Positions 21,701-35,647 are shown, counted from the stretch's first letter. The stretch is 64,000 nt of DNA from Branchiostoma floridae (GCF_000003815.2 NC_049982.1:26229689-26293688), one strand, 5' to 3'. The notes: a model not told the origin generated them from the sequence alone. Program-made: numbers and translations.

Positions 21701-24700
21701 AATACTATTATGTGCGCTAGAAAGTTTTCTTTTTTGAGGGGGAGGGGGGGTGGTACATATAAAATTGCATGTTAGCATGAACTGAAATGCAATATGAAAA
21801 ATACATGCAAATTATATACAGCCAGTGTAAACACGAAATGTTTTTTGTCTTTTTCCAGTGAAAATTTTACAGTCTATGGAAGGTTTTAGATGGTTTAGAA
21901 CAAGAAAAAGGAATATAAGTGACAGCTAGCTTTTTGCAAGGCCGGACTTGAGTCCGGACATTTAGGTTTTTTTTGGACTTGGACCTAAACATTTTTAGGT
22001 CCCATTCCAAGTCCGGGCTTTAGGTACGCACCACTAAATGCGAGTAATTTATCCATTACAATATGTGACTACATGCAACTCAAAACCACCGCAAACACTC
22101 CATATTTCCGCTACCGCAAAATGAAATATCCGCGAACTTAAATGCACTCACAGTATTTTTCTTCTTTGTGGGGCTAACTTAATGAGAAATATCTCCCTCA
22201 AAAAACAAAAGTAGATTTCATTTTTAATTGATACATACGTCTGTAGTACAATGTATATGTATATCCAAGTGCCACTTAGAAATTAGCTGTAGTACTGCCA
22301 AATTAATGTTTTTTTCTGTTCCTTTCTGCACAGGGCCGATGCCATAGAAAGAAGGTATGGACGTCTTGTATTTTTGTTGTGAATTTCAGATTCTCCTAGG
22401 AGAGATTGCAATTACAGTTACAATTTACATGCACTGTTACAGTAGTTCTGGTAAAATTCCAAGCTTTCCTAGGTGAGATTGGAGTTCCAGTCTCTGCTAG
22501 GAAAATTCTGAATTCCCTGGATTCCAATCTCTCCTGTGACAGATACATATTGCCCAGCTACATGCTGTTATTTCAGGCCTAATGTGTTAAGGTTGTTGAC
22601 TTGGAAGCTAATGTCACACACATTTTGTTTGTTGCTAATTGGATTTGCCTGTCTGTGTTTTTCATTTTCAAAAAAAAAATATTAAGTCCCAAGAAAGCAG
22701 CCCGTCCAACACCCGCCAGCCTCCTAGCAAGGAGGGGCCATTTACAGCCCCGGACAGCAGAGTTTGTGTTACACAGACTATCACAAACCTGTAAATACTA
22801 CCATTCAGAGCCACATACACATAATTTTAGTCCAAAAACAATGCCTTGTATTAGTAACAAATCAAAGTAAGGGACTTATTAATATATAGAACATGCTATT
22901 TAACACCTCAGGCTGTTTTTTTGTGTGTTATTTAAATTTTAAGCTGTATATTTTCCCCCAGACCTTTTGTGAAAAAATCTGTCAGTTCAATTTATTTCTG
23001 AAAAATTCCGAGAAGCAAGAAATAGATTTGGTGTGGCCTAAAGGTTCTGGGATCTATTCCCTCAGGCAGACCAAAATGTTCCATGCCCTTGGGAAAGGCT
23101 CTTGTCACCAAATTCCTCACTCAACCTTTAGCTTCAATTATCAACATCCTGGATGGGACATTAAACCGGAGGTCTATCCAAGGAGAGACACACCGCCGGA
23201 CATGTTCAAGTACTCTCCGCAATTATGGATCAATTATGGAACCCTAGGGGTGGATACCGGTTAGACTGTACCGGTTTGGACCGGTACAACATCCGAGAAC
23301 CGAGTCCAAAAAAACGAAAGGCCTTGAAGGCTTGAAGTTGAACCTTTTTTTTTTTTAACCTGGTCTGAACAAGGGTTTTCTTAAAGTTTGAAGAAATGAA
23401 CAAGGTTCATATATATTTAACTTTTGTGTTAACACACCATGGAAGGGGGAACCCCAACTGCAATGCTGGATTCAGACATTGGAACTGGAATTTGTTTGAG
23501 GACTCTGGTGCATTTCACATTGAAACATGTACATGTGTTTTCTTGGATGAGTATGACACAGGTAAAATACAACACGGCCCTCCCACAGGTAGAAGAGAAA
23601 GGGAGAATTTCTTGGAGGTTTCAAGTCTGCAGTTCAAAACAACTAGCATCAATACTTTTAGAAACAGGCATTTCCTTTATGTGTGTGATGTCTGCTTTTA
23701 CAGTACTGAGGAGAATTGGGCCTATTTCAACCTTCGTGACAAACCCCTAAGCATCAACAACCATAAACACTTTATGCTGCTATTTCCGAAGTGATTTGAT
23801 TCCTGTCTTGACTGATCCACCGCCTCAAATTGAGTTTGAAAGCAAATTCATTCCGTAGTCGCAAATTGCTTCGTTTGAGAAAACATTCGGTCTCGCGACT
23901 GATGACAGTTCATACACACAACCTTTGTGGTAATCTCCGGTGGATTATGATGGTGATATCGCTCAAAATTGGCCCAAATAACTTAATTTCCCACTTACTT
24001 ACTTACTGTAGTCTATTTAGATTGCCAAATGTGTACTGTAAGCCATAAAATGTTCACAGTGGTTTCATGTACGAAAAATTCAGACGTCACCTCACTACAA
24101 ACTTGTTCTGTCTTCTACCTTCCTACCCCCTTAATCGTAGTACATTGTAATTGTACTATTACACATGTATGTATCAGACTGAGGCACCTGTTTCAGTGAA
24201 TATCAGAAAGACCCAATCCTCAAATAATAGACACATATTCATTAAGAATGCATCGCCCAAAGTGACCGTTCTGTCTATCTATAGCACCCCTGCCAAGTCA
24301 CTGAGAAGTGTAAGGCTGCGCAATTTAGCTTGGTTTCTGAAAGACGTCAATGTTTCCACTGTATCGTAGTGCTACTATTGTTTCAACCGCAAACCAGGAA
24401 CACTATATTTTCTTCCTACTGTGAAATTAGAGCCTCACAAACGTAAAGCAACTTCCAGTATGTACAGATTGGAGCAGGTGAGTCCCATCTTTTGTGCAGC
24501 ATGCCTGTCTCTCTGACTGTGATTAGGTTATTAGGTGGCAATTTCCTACATAATGACTGTGGAGGTGTCAAAGGGACCGCACTCCTTTGATGAGACCCCT
24601 GCAGTCCGACGTGTACATGTAGGTCGTGTTGCGTGGGCGTTGGAACAAGTCGTTCTGTTAGACACGTTTTCTAACACGGCGGGATGCCGTCTCAGTTTCT

Positions 24701-25772
24701 CTATGGCGCGTGAGAAGTTGTATTGTTTGTTTTGATGAAAGAAGTTATATAAAGTCCTTGGTTTCAGACTTCTGCTGAGAGGATGTGTTTTTTTCTAATT
24801 TCTTTCGAATTACTGTAAAATGTGTAAATGCAGAAACTTGTGCGGTTTTCACGGTGGCCGCTTCACCACAAAGTTAAAACCACCACAAACATTTTTCCAT
24901 GGCGGTAAGAGACTACAGTGCATGGTGCTACTGCGAACTTTAAACCAGGCAGCTTCAAGAAAATGAATACAAATAGAAGAAGAAGAAAAATCAAATTAGA
25001 AGGCAAAGAAAGCCAATTTCACACATTCAGATATTCGACTTTAGAACCATCCAAGTCTATGGTGACAAGTGTCACTACATGTCTAGACGTTGCAGTCTTC
25101 GAAGGGGGCTGTTTTTTATTTGGGGGGGGGGGGGCGTTGGTTCGCGCTTTTCAACGTTGGCTGGGTTCTCTTGTGCCGGGAAGGGAAGCTTAAGTTTGCT
25201 AAGGAAGAGAGTTTGCCGTGAATGGGATTTTGCCCCGTCCCATGTGTTTGGTGAGTGAGTCTGTTTGGGTTGGAGTTCAACTTGAGTGACAGCTAGTGAG
25301 TTGGAAGATGACTGCAGTCTTGCCAGGAGTGCCAGGACATACAGTTCAGAGTTGATAGAAAGTAGTCATTAATCAGACATGGGCAGTCCAGGTGATGGAA
25401 GAGGCTACTATTTTACAGAGAGGTATAATTGTTTTTGCAGTTGTAGATTTTCCACGGGGTAACATATATCCATTGTTTTACAAACAAGGTATTTAGGGAT
25501 ATCAAGTCGACGGACGGTGATTTCAAAATGCAACACCCTAGTTATATGTACAAAAATTGCAAATTTAAACCACCGTCTATTGCCTTGATATCCCTGAATA
25601 CCCTTACTAGTAAATATAGGTTACCCCATGGATAAAGGTGAACTAGTGTTTGAGTGACAGGAATTGTTTAATGTGACGTTAAATAAAAACCTTGTTTTTT
25701 TGCTCTTGTGTTTTCCTCAGTGTGGAGGTTACAGACACACTGCAAGACCAACTCAAGACTATCCAAAGATGA
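18717..25772 (+). CDS. BORCS7: BLOC-1-related complex subunit 7 (BORCS7), five small exons
   Basis: Exons: 18717-18833, 20378-20440, 21308-21351, 22334-22354 (21 nt) and 25721-25772, phases 0, 0, 2, 2, giving 98 residues. No single exon is convincing alone; the joined product is. Exon 1 ends LLRGSRSSE, exon 3 gives NLKKMSIIAAHLQF, exon 4 completes QADAIER and exon 5 gives VEVTDTLQDQLKTIQR. This follows vertebrate BORCS7 (about 105 residues) block by block, including the GSRSSE motif and the LQDQL near the C-terminus. The protein is helical with likely coiled coil. In the family it is a BORC subunit on the lysosome surface that recruits ARL8 and promotes kinesin-driven lysosome movement to the cell edge. 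Its introns hold a hAT-like MITE, a G-tract element and a SINE-like fragment. A possible ATTAAA signal lies near 25830. Confidence 0.87.
21592..22036. mobile_element. 445-bp hAT-like MITE with 8-bp target duplication, in BORCS7 intron 3
   Basis: Terminal inverted repeats TAGTGGTGCGTACCTAAA and their complement bound the element. The flanks carry a perfect 8-bp direct repeat, AATGCGAG, at 21584-21591 and 22037-22044. Eight-base duplication is the hAT signature. The interior is built from CAGGTTCAGGTCCGGA-like words in both orientations; a similar tract is at 51450-51530. Confidence 0.88.
25084..25239 (+). mobile_element. Truncated copy of the G-tract inverted-repeat element
   Basis: It starts TAGACGTTGCAGTCTTCGAA and carries the GGGGGG tract and the TTTTGCCCCGTCC words found in the intact element at 13386-13614. 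The right arm is missing. Confidence 0.7.
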
Positions 25773-27030
25773 GAGCAGGGAAAAACATTCTTTTGAGAAC
25801 TAAACAGTGCATAATCATCGTAAAGTACAATTAAAATTGCAAGTTTAATTTATATTTTCTCATCTGCACCTCAAAAGAACATTTCTGTGGATCGCAGTAG
25901 AAGTTACCGAAATGGGCTGCTGTGTTTACTATGACGTCATATGTGGAAATCAATTTGGTTACCTGAAAGCAGGAAACAATTCTGTGTCATATTCATAGTG
26001 CATTGGAAACACATATTCACAGTGTCATCGTAAATGTAACTGCATTTTACTTGGCAGTGGTTTTACGTTAACGGTTTATGCCGTGACCGCTGCAACAATT
26101 TTTGTTCCATTGTCTGCTTGTCTAACACTAAGACGCTTGCCTGTCTGTACATGACTATATTGTACATGCATTGTATTTTGATGTTTTCCATTGTTTCCCA
26201 TAACAAGACTTCAGTACATGAAAGTTATTTCATTAAGGGCAAGTGTAACAAAGCCATTATGTAAATAAGTTCCTCATTTGCATAATTGGTACAGAGATGT
26301 CATCATCCCTGGGTGATAAATGATGGGAATTTCATACACGTGACATGTGTAAGTTAGTTGAATGTAAATGTCCCAATGCATAGATTATGTAAATATGGAA
26401 GACATATTGCATTAAATCTAAGCTCTAAATATTTCATGGAGGTATGAGTTCTCCGAACTCTCGTTTGTAAACTTTTCTGTGGCTTGGCGTTCTATTATTA
26501 AAATGTTATTCGCTCTATAAGACAGACAAGGATAATGTGGCTATGCACTGAAATTAGTAACTTATTTCAACAGTGCCACATACAAAGAACAGATCTAGAC
26601 AGAAGGTAGAGGTAGTCTTATAGCCTTTTGAGGCTGGTAGCATGACAGAATTGCGGAAAACGGTTTTTGCTAGAGCAATTAGTCAAGTAACAGAAAGCAC
26701 ACATTTTCTTTTCCCCAGGCCTAGCCAATTTTGCTCCTCTCTGTGCAGACTTCCTCCCTACTATATGGGTTGAGTGGTGTGGAGTACTGACAAGTGTCAC
26801 CACTAATGGTCTGTACCCAGAGACATCATTAGTGTTACTGTAATAAGGTCATGCTGAGGTGCCCTTTAACAACTGCTAGATGTGGGCGGGTTACTCTTGA
26901 ATAAGTACTCTGGGAAAATTAGTGATTGGTAAAAAAGAGGGGGGATCTAATATAGATCAATACGTACATGCTTGTAACAAAGTAAGGTGGCAATTAGTAG
27001 CTTTGATATGCTTTTGCTTTCAACAAAACC

Positions 27031-27162
27031 CTCCAAGCAGATCCTACGGTGCCATAAGATAGTATCAAAGCTGGCCAGGGAGTATAGCCAGCTAAGGGAG
27101 TCAAACGGGCACCTACGGTAAGTTAGATACTACATTTACGCACCGTGGATCTGGTTGGAGAT
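27031..27162. mobile_element. MITE with TCTCCAAGCAGATCC termini
   Basis: The left end CTCCAAGCAGATCCTACGGTG is mirrored by CACCGTGGATCTGGTTGGAGA on the right with few mismatches. It is the more intact relative of the interrupted copy at 10238-10362. Confidence 0.75.
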
Positions 27163-30100
27163 TATATTTACACATTACACAACTATGCTGCAAATTGTAA
27201 GGTTAACAGTGTGTACACAGGAGACCAAATATAGATACTATAATGAAAAATGGTGATATTGGGGCAATGAAGCAATATTTTCATGTATGCAGAATTATAG
27301 ACCAATGACCCCATCTTGAAAGTAATGTGGTACAACCATTAAATCAGCTGTCAGCTCATCTAAGTGTCTGCATATAATCTGCAAGAGGTGTAATAATATA
27401 TAGACATGGAAACAGGTTTTAAAGAAATTGTTATTCCTGTCAAAGAGGTTATCAAACACCTTAGCCCAATCGACGATACTTCACGGAGGTTTGTGTCCTT
27501 ATGACTCTTGTTCGGTACCTTTTTGCTGTCCTGTTATATTCTGAGTGAATTTCTTACAGCTGACTCCCTTCAGGTAGCCATAGGAAATTCCACCACTACC
27601 ACGCCTCCCGACCAAACCACTGTTTTGAGAAAATCGGTGCATGGGCAGCCGTAACTTAAGAGATCCCAGCCTCTACTATACCCCGACCGAAACCTCTGCT
27701 TGGAGAATAGTATCTGGGCTGGGTACATAGATTACAAGACACACATTTATTCATACACAGCATGGCTGTATGTCCTTCCATCTAAGATAAGAAATGTCGA
27801 TCTCAAATTAAATTATCCCAAATCCTGAAACTGTTAAGTTCACACAAGATCATGGACGGATGAATGCTATAACCACGGAAGTCTCACAGCGCGTATACAT
27901 AGAGTTTCCTGGAAATTCTGTGAGTTCACACAACAAATTCTGGACTCTGAACAGGATGTAGTTTCCCCAAGAGTAGGGAACCGATACCGACCGCTGGGCA
28001 CCTTTGATCCTTTGCTGACGTCACACTTCGTTGGTAAGCGCTTCACTTTGTTTTTGTAAATTTCAAAGTGCTTGTCAATGTCACAGATAAACTTTCAAAC
28101 GAATATCCCAAATCAGTGTTTTGATGTTGTTTTCAAGGAATGTATAGACAGATAGTAATAGACACCGTACATTACGCATTTATTATGCAAATCTAGTTTT
28201 TCTCAGAAGAACGGAAATGTAGCTCAAGCAAACCAACGCACGTATATATAATGTAGTTAGCTGCCTTTGACGATACGTAAAAATAGACAAATGCAAATCA
28301 GACATTTTGATTAAAGGCCAAGGATGTTTGAGAGCGGGAATTAAGTGCGGAAACTGCATCAAAGACACCGTACAAAAATAACATTCATGGAAAGAGAAGG
28401 GCGATGAAAAAAACAAGTTCCAACCATCGGGGGGGAAAATTCAATCAATTCAAGTTTTCATCATCAAAACCTACCCATATAAAGACTCCATCTTGAGGTA
28501 TCGCGTTGACAAACACACACACATAGAGACACCGCACACAAACACACACAGATAAACACAAACGCACCAAAAACATATTGGTTTATCAATTTCTGACACT
28601 TCTTTAGGATAATATTTCTTAGCTAATATACTGCGTAGGTGTCGCTACTACTGGCTCCAGTGAAGACAAAGGTTTTGAAAGGGTAAACCGGCGTGTGTAT
28701 ATATATATATATATATATATCATCAAAAAATCCCTCAGAAATCATAATCCCGCTCTGTTACATAGTCCAATTGCAAGGATTTTTGTCGCTTTAACGAAAG
28801 ATCAAATAGAAACGCCTTTGTGTTTAGTCAAAGAAACATGTCATTCAAAGGAGTGGACAACACGCTTCAGGGTCTCTCAAACATTTCAACAAACGGTTCC
28901 GAACCGGATCCCAACATCTAAGGGGATGGCAACCTTCTATGCTAGGGTCTAGAGAAAAGGTGTTTCCTGTTACCAAATACTGACGATCCAAGTTTTACTT
29001 GAAGTATAGGGGCACCGCTAATAATTAGGACATAGGAACATAAGATTCGATTGGACATCTGAGTGATAAAAGTAACTGCAGAATGGTTGTCCACCATGTT
29101 TACATGTCTCTTTCACGAAAAAAAAAAAACTAAGACAAACAGATCCACTGAGCAACACTTTATGTTGGCAGTCTACGCAATAGAACGAGCAAAATATGAT
29201 CTTGAAGATACCAATGGCATGATGAACTTCAGTTATGCATTGTTAAACTGTACATGTTGGATCACTTCCATAATCTGTATCAAAACTCCAAATAATGTGC
29301 TGATCGCGATCTACGACTGCTTGATAGAACGTAAAATGAAACGACTAACAGCACACACAATAGACAATAGATAACAGACCAAGTCCAAGTCCAAGTAAAT
29401 AAACACCTTAACAGTTGGTCGACGACGTCAGCTGTTGTCGTTACATCACACATGGCGACCATCTCTTCAATTACATCTGTAACAACACATGACCCACCCT
29501 ATCTGCTTGGAGGTAAGCTGATTACCAAACGCCGAAACAACATTGCCTGTTCCAAAATACCGAAAAAATAGGGGTGATTTCTAAAATGATTACATCGATC
29601 ATAATGACAGCTACCGCGAAAACAAAGAACGTGTATCGTTTCACAACTGAGTACAGACGACATACGAATCCAGAAACGGAACATAGAGATATAGGTGCGA
29701 ACACTCAACACATAGACCGTTCACAATACAGTCACAAAGTAACCAATACCTTAATGAAGATACTAGTAGTAAGGCCGGTCGGGTAACTGCGAACACAACA
29801 TTTTCAGTACCAAGGACAGGCTCCTCTTACTAACATTTCCAAATCATTCAGTCGTAATACAGAAGCGAGTTACTGGATTGTTTGGCAGGGGTGAATTGCG
29901 TATGAAAGCTTAAGTCGTGACTTAGATATAATTACATTCCTGACGGATAAGTTACACATTCAGATGTACCCTGCTGTTATGTAGGCCGCTACCTGTCAGA
30001 TATCACGGATGCACAAAGATCGCATAGCTCCGTGAGTCTTTGGGGGATTCTGAATGCCATAGCCCTAGCCAAGCATGTCACAAATGTTATTAGTGATTTA

Positions 30101-31004
30101 TCCTCCCTTTCTCCTCTTTATCAATCCCGACAAAGACCCCCCCCCCCCTCCCTCCCAGACACCAACACCACCCCCACCCCGTGATAAGGGGTCATTCGCC
30201 GAGGACTGAGGCCTAGGTCCCAATTTCCAACTCGGGGCCCGGTCGGGTAACTTTCGGAAATGAAAAATATGCTATAAAGGCACAAAACACACAGGACATA
30301 ACAATAGTCATGAGCATAATTTGTGTATATTCCTTGGTCAACACTTTTATCCTTGCAATTAGCCCCATAGGCATGAACTTGCAATAAAACATTTATTTAT
30401 TTATTTATTTATTGTTTCCCGGCCGGGCCCCGTTTTGGAAATGGGACCTAAGCATATCGACAAACCATTTCGCATTGGCACCCTCAGCTACAAGATCAAC
30501 TTTTAACGTACGAAAAACACATCGTATCGGAAACACAGCTATCAAAGCAGATGTAGCCATAGTAGCCGTGTTTTCTGACTATTTTGAAGCAACGCGTAAA
30601 CTAGGCATTAGTAAAGCATGCGTAAAGGCAAACGTTTATGAAAAAAACGCACATTTACACTTACTCAAAGATCAGATTTTGTGCAACGTTTGTTTTGACC
30701 GTATTTGGTGGTATTTTGTACATTGGCAGATATCTAGAATTAGGTGTCTGAAGAAAAAGCGGACATCTCCAAAAAGCTGTAAAATACGCTCAAAACAAGC
30801 ATCCACTTGGAAAATACCTGATATTACGTCTTTCAATTCCCCCCTTTTTGTCTTTTCGAGGAGCCGGGCACATGTTGAAATACGTTGAAAACAATCGAAA
30901 CTGTTCCATCTGCCGGAGATAGAGAGGGCTGCCCCGTTAAAGGTACCATTACTGGACGTTGAAGTGGTCACGACCTACAGGAAGCGTACTGGTGAAGTGC
31001 CGGC

Positions 31005-31372
31005 AGCTTGGGGAAGTGTGGTTGGTTCGTTCGACCCTTGTACTGCCTAGTGGCACATGAGAGCATGTTTCCTCACTATTTCTTAGTAAAAGGGTATATT
31101 TTTGCAGAGAGGGGTTGCTCACCCTTCGGTTTTTTTTACCATGCCACACAACTTTCAGGAATTAAAGGAGGCGTTGGACTGATTTTGCTCGAGGCACCTC
31201 CTCGAACACAGGACACCCGTTTAACGTCCCCTCCGAAAGACGGATATAGCCACAACCAAGATACCCGACCCAGGATTGAACCGGGGTCCTCCAGTTACCA
31301 ATTAAATTTATTGGAACCAACAGGAGCTCGACTGTGAGGCTGCTACCGGTTGAGCTACAGAGACATCCTAAA
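31005..31372 (-). repeat. tRNA-derived SINE, full-length-looking copy
   Basis: On the minus strand an A box (TAGCTCAACCGGTAGCAGCC, near 31335-31356) is followed by a B box (GGTTCAATCCTGG, near 31272-31284). A conserved body then contains GGGACGTTAAACGGGTGTCC and, near the end, GTGCCACTAGGCAG. The tRNA head is interrupted by extra sequence between the boxes. Relatives lie at 36311-36583 (+), 54645-54775 (+) and 63038-63200 (-). Confidence 0.8.
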
Positions 31373-34300
31373 GCAATTTCAAGAAATTGAGACCTGAAAG
31401 GTCAGAATAAGATTAAGTCTACCTCCACACTTAAGCAAAGGAAGTTTATAAGAAATCAAAGTATATATATATGAAACAAAACATGATATCCATAACAAAT
31501 ATTGAACGCTGCACAAGATACAAATGTTAACCAGTGAAAATATTATAGATGATACGCCATAATCACAGATACGATGTAATGAAAAATTACTGTACAATAT
31601 ATATAAATTCCATATTACATGCATCTTGGATTTACCTTGCCACCACCTAATAGATCTATCATGGTCGAAAGATATAAACTAAATTTTAGAATATTGCAAA
31701 TTTTCCTCATAAGACATATTGGACATAAATTTTGAATTTTCATGAAGAAATATTTCAACATGTTAACAAAACAACCCACTACTTGAGTTACCGGTTGTAA
31801 TTGAAATATTCAAATTAGCAATTTCAGTTTTAAAAATAGATCTGCTCATTTTTCAGGGAAACCTGCCCTTTTTTTGTAGGAAAATGTCTCCATTGGCAAT
31901 GCCAAATAATACAGAGTAATTTTTCTTCGACGAATTCATTACAAGCTGGCGCAACAAACTTTATAGTTAACGTTTGTTACAGCAGTTCACTTCGTCTTTT
32001 TTTCTTCGAGAGGATTTGAAAGGACATACAGCATTCTGTACTGTTCATGTAAACAACTTCATATTGCATTTCAAAGGGAAATCCCATCTTGACATTTGAA
32101 CACATATTGTATCAACAGGCAAGAATACTAGAAAGGGAACATTTTCGAGAAAACGCAGGATGCTTCCCTCCTTTTGATTTGTCTTTTGTCAAGCTACTCC
32201 CACGGAAAAATATACAATTAAGCTTTGCCCCGAGGCGTTGCCGAAAGACAACCACTATATATTTGCTACAACAGCTGATATTTCACTCATATTTGCTATA
32301 ACAGCTAATAAATTTAGTTCGCTCATATTTGCTATAACAGCTGATATTCCCTTCATATTTAATGTTACAGCTAATATTTCACTAATATTTGCTGTAACAG
32401 CTTTCATGCTGATGTCACCGTCAGTTCTAAGCACTAATTGGTTCAAGACAGAAAAAGAATTCGAAGTAGTAGAAGAAGAAAGAAGAAGAATACAGAACGC
32501 ACCCACAAAAACAATATGTTTTCCCTTAGGGAAACACAATGATAGATCTTTGATCTAAAGGTTTTGGTATAGCGGCTGTATCTGACTTCCTGGTGAACAA
32601 ATCAATGCAGTAATTTAGCCTGTCACATGTGAAACCACGGGTGTATCAAAGCTATACAAACTGAAGGTCGCTCAAGTGGTATTTCAGGGTCCCCCGAGGG
32701 TCAAATGCCTACCGCCTGTTTCCTGCAAAGTGTGGTTGCTATGCAATTTTGTTGTTTTTTTGTGTTGCAGGAAAAAATGATTGTGTTATTTCTAAGGACG
32801 ATTTAGTTATGTGCGTTCTCTACGTAGATGCACGTTCTTATGTCTAGAATGTCACATGTGAGTGGTAGCAGCTATAGCTGACGTGTTGTAACGCTTCGGC
32901 CCACGTTTTTTTTATTTGGGGCTGCCTGTAGATCGCGCTTACCTTATCCATCTCAACACCATTGATTCTGTATCGGATATTCTTTCATTCACAACAAATC
33001 TCGCGGTATAGCGTTTGGAACATTCGAAGCACACCTAAGCAGTGGCAGAAGACAACACCAAAGTCTTTATCTAAGGCGTTTGGTACATCATCTAAGCATC
33101 TAGTTTTGGATTCGGTCCTTTTCAGGAAACGTTGGAAGATCCTTGCGTGCGGCGCTGGCTTGATGCGCAGCTGTGAACAGTGCAGACGACAGTGTGTAAA
33201 CCTAACCTCGGGGTAAGTATCTTACTTCCTGTGTTGTTTGTTGTTAACTGGATGGATTGATGTAAAAAAAATCAAAGCTTTCAAACACATGGCTTTCGTT
33301 AAGCCACATCCCTGTGAAAACCAAATGCTTTGTAAAGTCTTTCTTGAGTCACCGCAAGGGTTGTCAATGTCATCGTTTACAAAATGTTCTCTATTCTTTG
33401 TAACCATTTGCCTTCGAGATTTGATACTTTGGAAACATACTAAACATCATTTCCACTTTCTGAATATTTCTATTTTCTGTGTATTTAGAAATATCTATGA
33501 CTATGATGTGGAATATGATAGTTTCTAGATAATGGTAACTGCATTCAACCATTATTTGTCATTTTTACCATTATTTGAAACATTTTCTAAATAGGTCAAT
33601 GACCCGGTACGGTAAGAAAGCAATTCACACATCCCTGTTAAGTACAGCGTGCCATGATTAGCGTTATGCAGAGATGGCGTACCACAAAGGACCCACCAGT
33701 GCCTTGCTGTGAAATCTAAAAACAGAGGCCACCATTAGAGCTGAGTTAGCACCTTCTTTTATAGAGAAATAATCCAATTCTACCATTTAGAAAATTCTGC
33801 GAGTATTTGTAGTAAATGGAGCACATAAGATGTTTGAAAATTACTCAAAATTAAGCGATTTTTGTAGTCACTAAAATGTTTCCAAAATAGACAAATAAGT
33901 TCAAATGAAATCAAATTTTTGTATTCATTCTTTAGTGTAGACTTATTATGACAGATATTCTTTCATTTGAACTAATAGGAACTTTTTTACATGTAGTATT
34001 CATAAAACTATGGATGGACTCTACTAGAGCACGGGCCTTGGTTTTCCAACGGTACGTTTTATGATCGTGTTTTGTGATCTTGTTTAGGAAATTAGACTCC
34101 ACGCTGCATATTTCACTCCAGTATCCCCATCCAAAAGATCCAATGATACCATAAGTCTGTAGTGTAGCAAGTATGAGTCTGTATTAACCAAAGAAAAAAC
34201 AATTTTCTGTCTGTGTAACTGTTGCTGCATATAATTTGTAGTTGGCTCAACTTACGGACCTGTGGATAGATTATAATGATATTTGTATTTATAATACACA

Positions 34301-34618
34301 GTGGAACTGCACTCAAGAAATCTTACTTCCATGTTACAACAAGAACGTCCGGTGAATAACCAAACAAGAAATCTTTTTAAAAAAAGCTGTGCCTTGCCGC
34401 GTATTTTATGTTATTTTGGTAAGTTAGACTAGATTCTACGCTTAAAAATCCCGAGTTCCACATGTCGCCCCCCTCCCCCTCATTATCATAATTTATGTCA
34501 GATGAATTATTGGCACATTAAACAGGTTTTGTAAAACTTTCTGACCCACAATGAATATGCATTATTTTTTATTACAAACTAAGTTCCTTCTGATGCAATT
34601 TGTGATATATCTTTATCT

Positions 34619-34670
<52 letters not shown>

Positions 34671-35394
34671 ATGGTTAGTTAAAGCGTAGATTTATTACGC
34701 TGGACCACATACAGTAACATGCGTCTAGAAGAGCGTTTTAATACTCGCCTGGAATGTACCATTGTGTAACTAAGCCATGAAACTCGGCAAGGAAAGAAGG
34801 GCCTTTGGAAGGGGCTTTGGAAGGGCTGGGTTAACAGGTCCGTCCATCCATGGATCCATGGAAGAAAGCTGGCGTAAAGCCTTGCCGGCGGCAAGGCAAA
34901 AAACGTACCAAAAAGAAATATGATAACCATATTCCAGTAATATCTGATAGAGGTACCTGCGATTGATGCGATGCGTGAAAGTAACGATGATTGATATAGG
35001 CATAAAGAAATTTTATTAAAGATTACAGACTTATTTGCATAATTGGTATCTGCTAATCTTCCACCTACCACAAACTACATATGTTACATGTATTTGAAAA
35101 CAACAATGGAAAACAATAATGGAAAATACTGTAAATATAGATTTTCCTCATTACGTATGCAAGTTAAGTCCAAATTTGCTTAATTTTGGACTTCATTATG
35201 TACATCTCAGACGAGAAAATCTGGATACTATATATCATGTAAATCCATCCTTCCTATGTTCCGTTATGCTCCTTGCAAGATTTGGATAAAATGCCCCTGC
35301 AGTTCCAGAGCAAGCTGCTAGGGGGCCCAAATATACATTACTTCTTCCTTACAAGCTCACAAGATATCTGCCACCAAACAAAATCAAGATCATA

Positions 35395-35600
35395 GCATGC
35401 CCAGGTCAAAAGATAGAAAACATTCTGCTGCAGTACCAAAGTCACATAACCGGGGGCCCAAAATCAACCTTGACATTTGCCTTCCCAACACCTACCCACA
35501 TACCAAATATCATCGTAATACATCCATAGGTGCCAAAGTTATACTGACCACAAACAGACACACCAAAAACTATATCTCCATTTGTCATGGAGGTAATGAC
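35395..35600 (+). repeat. CTGCTGCAGTACC interspersed repeat, best copy
   Basis: Ordered words: CTGCTGCAGTACCAAAG, GGGGGCCCAAAATCAACC, CACCTACCCACATACCAAAT, ATCATCGTAATACATCCATA, ending in a CA-rich tail. At least four other copies are in this window. The 3' tail position of the CA tract suggests a retroposed element; type not determined. Confidence 0.7.
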
Positions 35601-35647
35601 AAAGGACCATGTGATCGTTTCTGAAACTAAACGATTCCATAATCGAT

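Noticed and set aside
24459-24477. A 19-nt splice-flanked exon candidate between BORCS7 exons 4 and 5
   Set aside because: Acceptor and donor look good, but including it shifts the frame out of the conserved LQDQL C-terminus. Skipping it gives gap-free agreement with vertebrate BORCS7. It could still be a rare alternative exon.
29453-29511. Possible first exon MATISSITSVTTHDPP with a GTAAGC donor
   Set aside because: The donor falls within a CTGCTTGGAG transposon-end word and no matching downstream exon was found.
30412-30888. 158-residue ORF, the longest in the 26-38 kb gap
   Set aside because: No recognisable domain, flanked by repeat-like GGCCGGGCCC words at its start. It looks like a chance frame in a decayed element.
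31272-31356. A tRNA gene on the minus strand
   Set aside because: A and B boxes are present but the spacing is far too long and the arms do not pair, so it is a SINE head.
33120-33213. Possible non-coding 5' exon of the receptor gene ending in GTAAGTATC
   Set aside because: Only a donor-like site supports it; it would need transcript evidence, so it is not listed as a feature.
34679-35071. 130-residue minus-strand ORF
   Set aside because: Composition follows AT-rich and repeat DNA, no motif is recognised, and there is no supporting splice structure.
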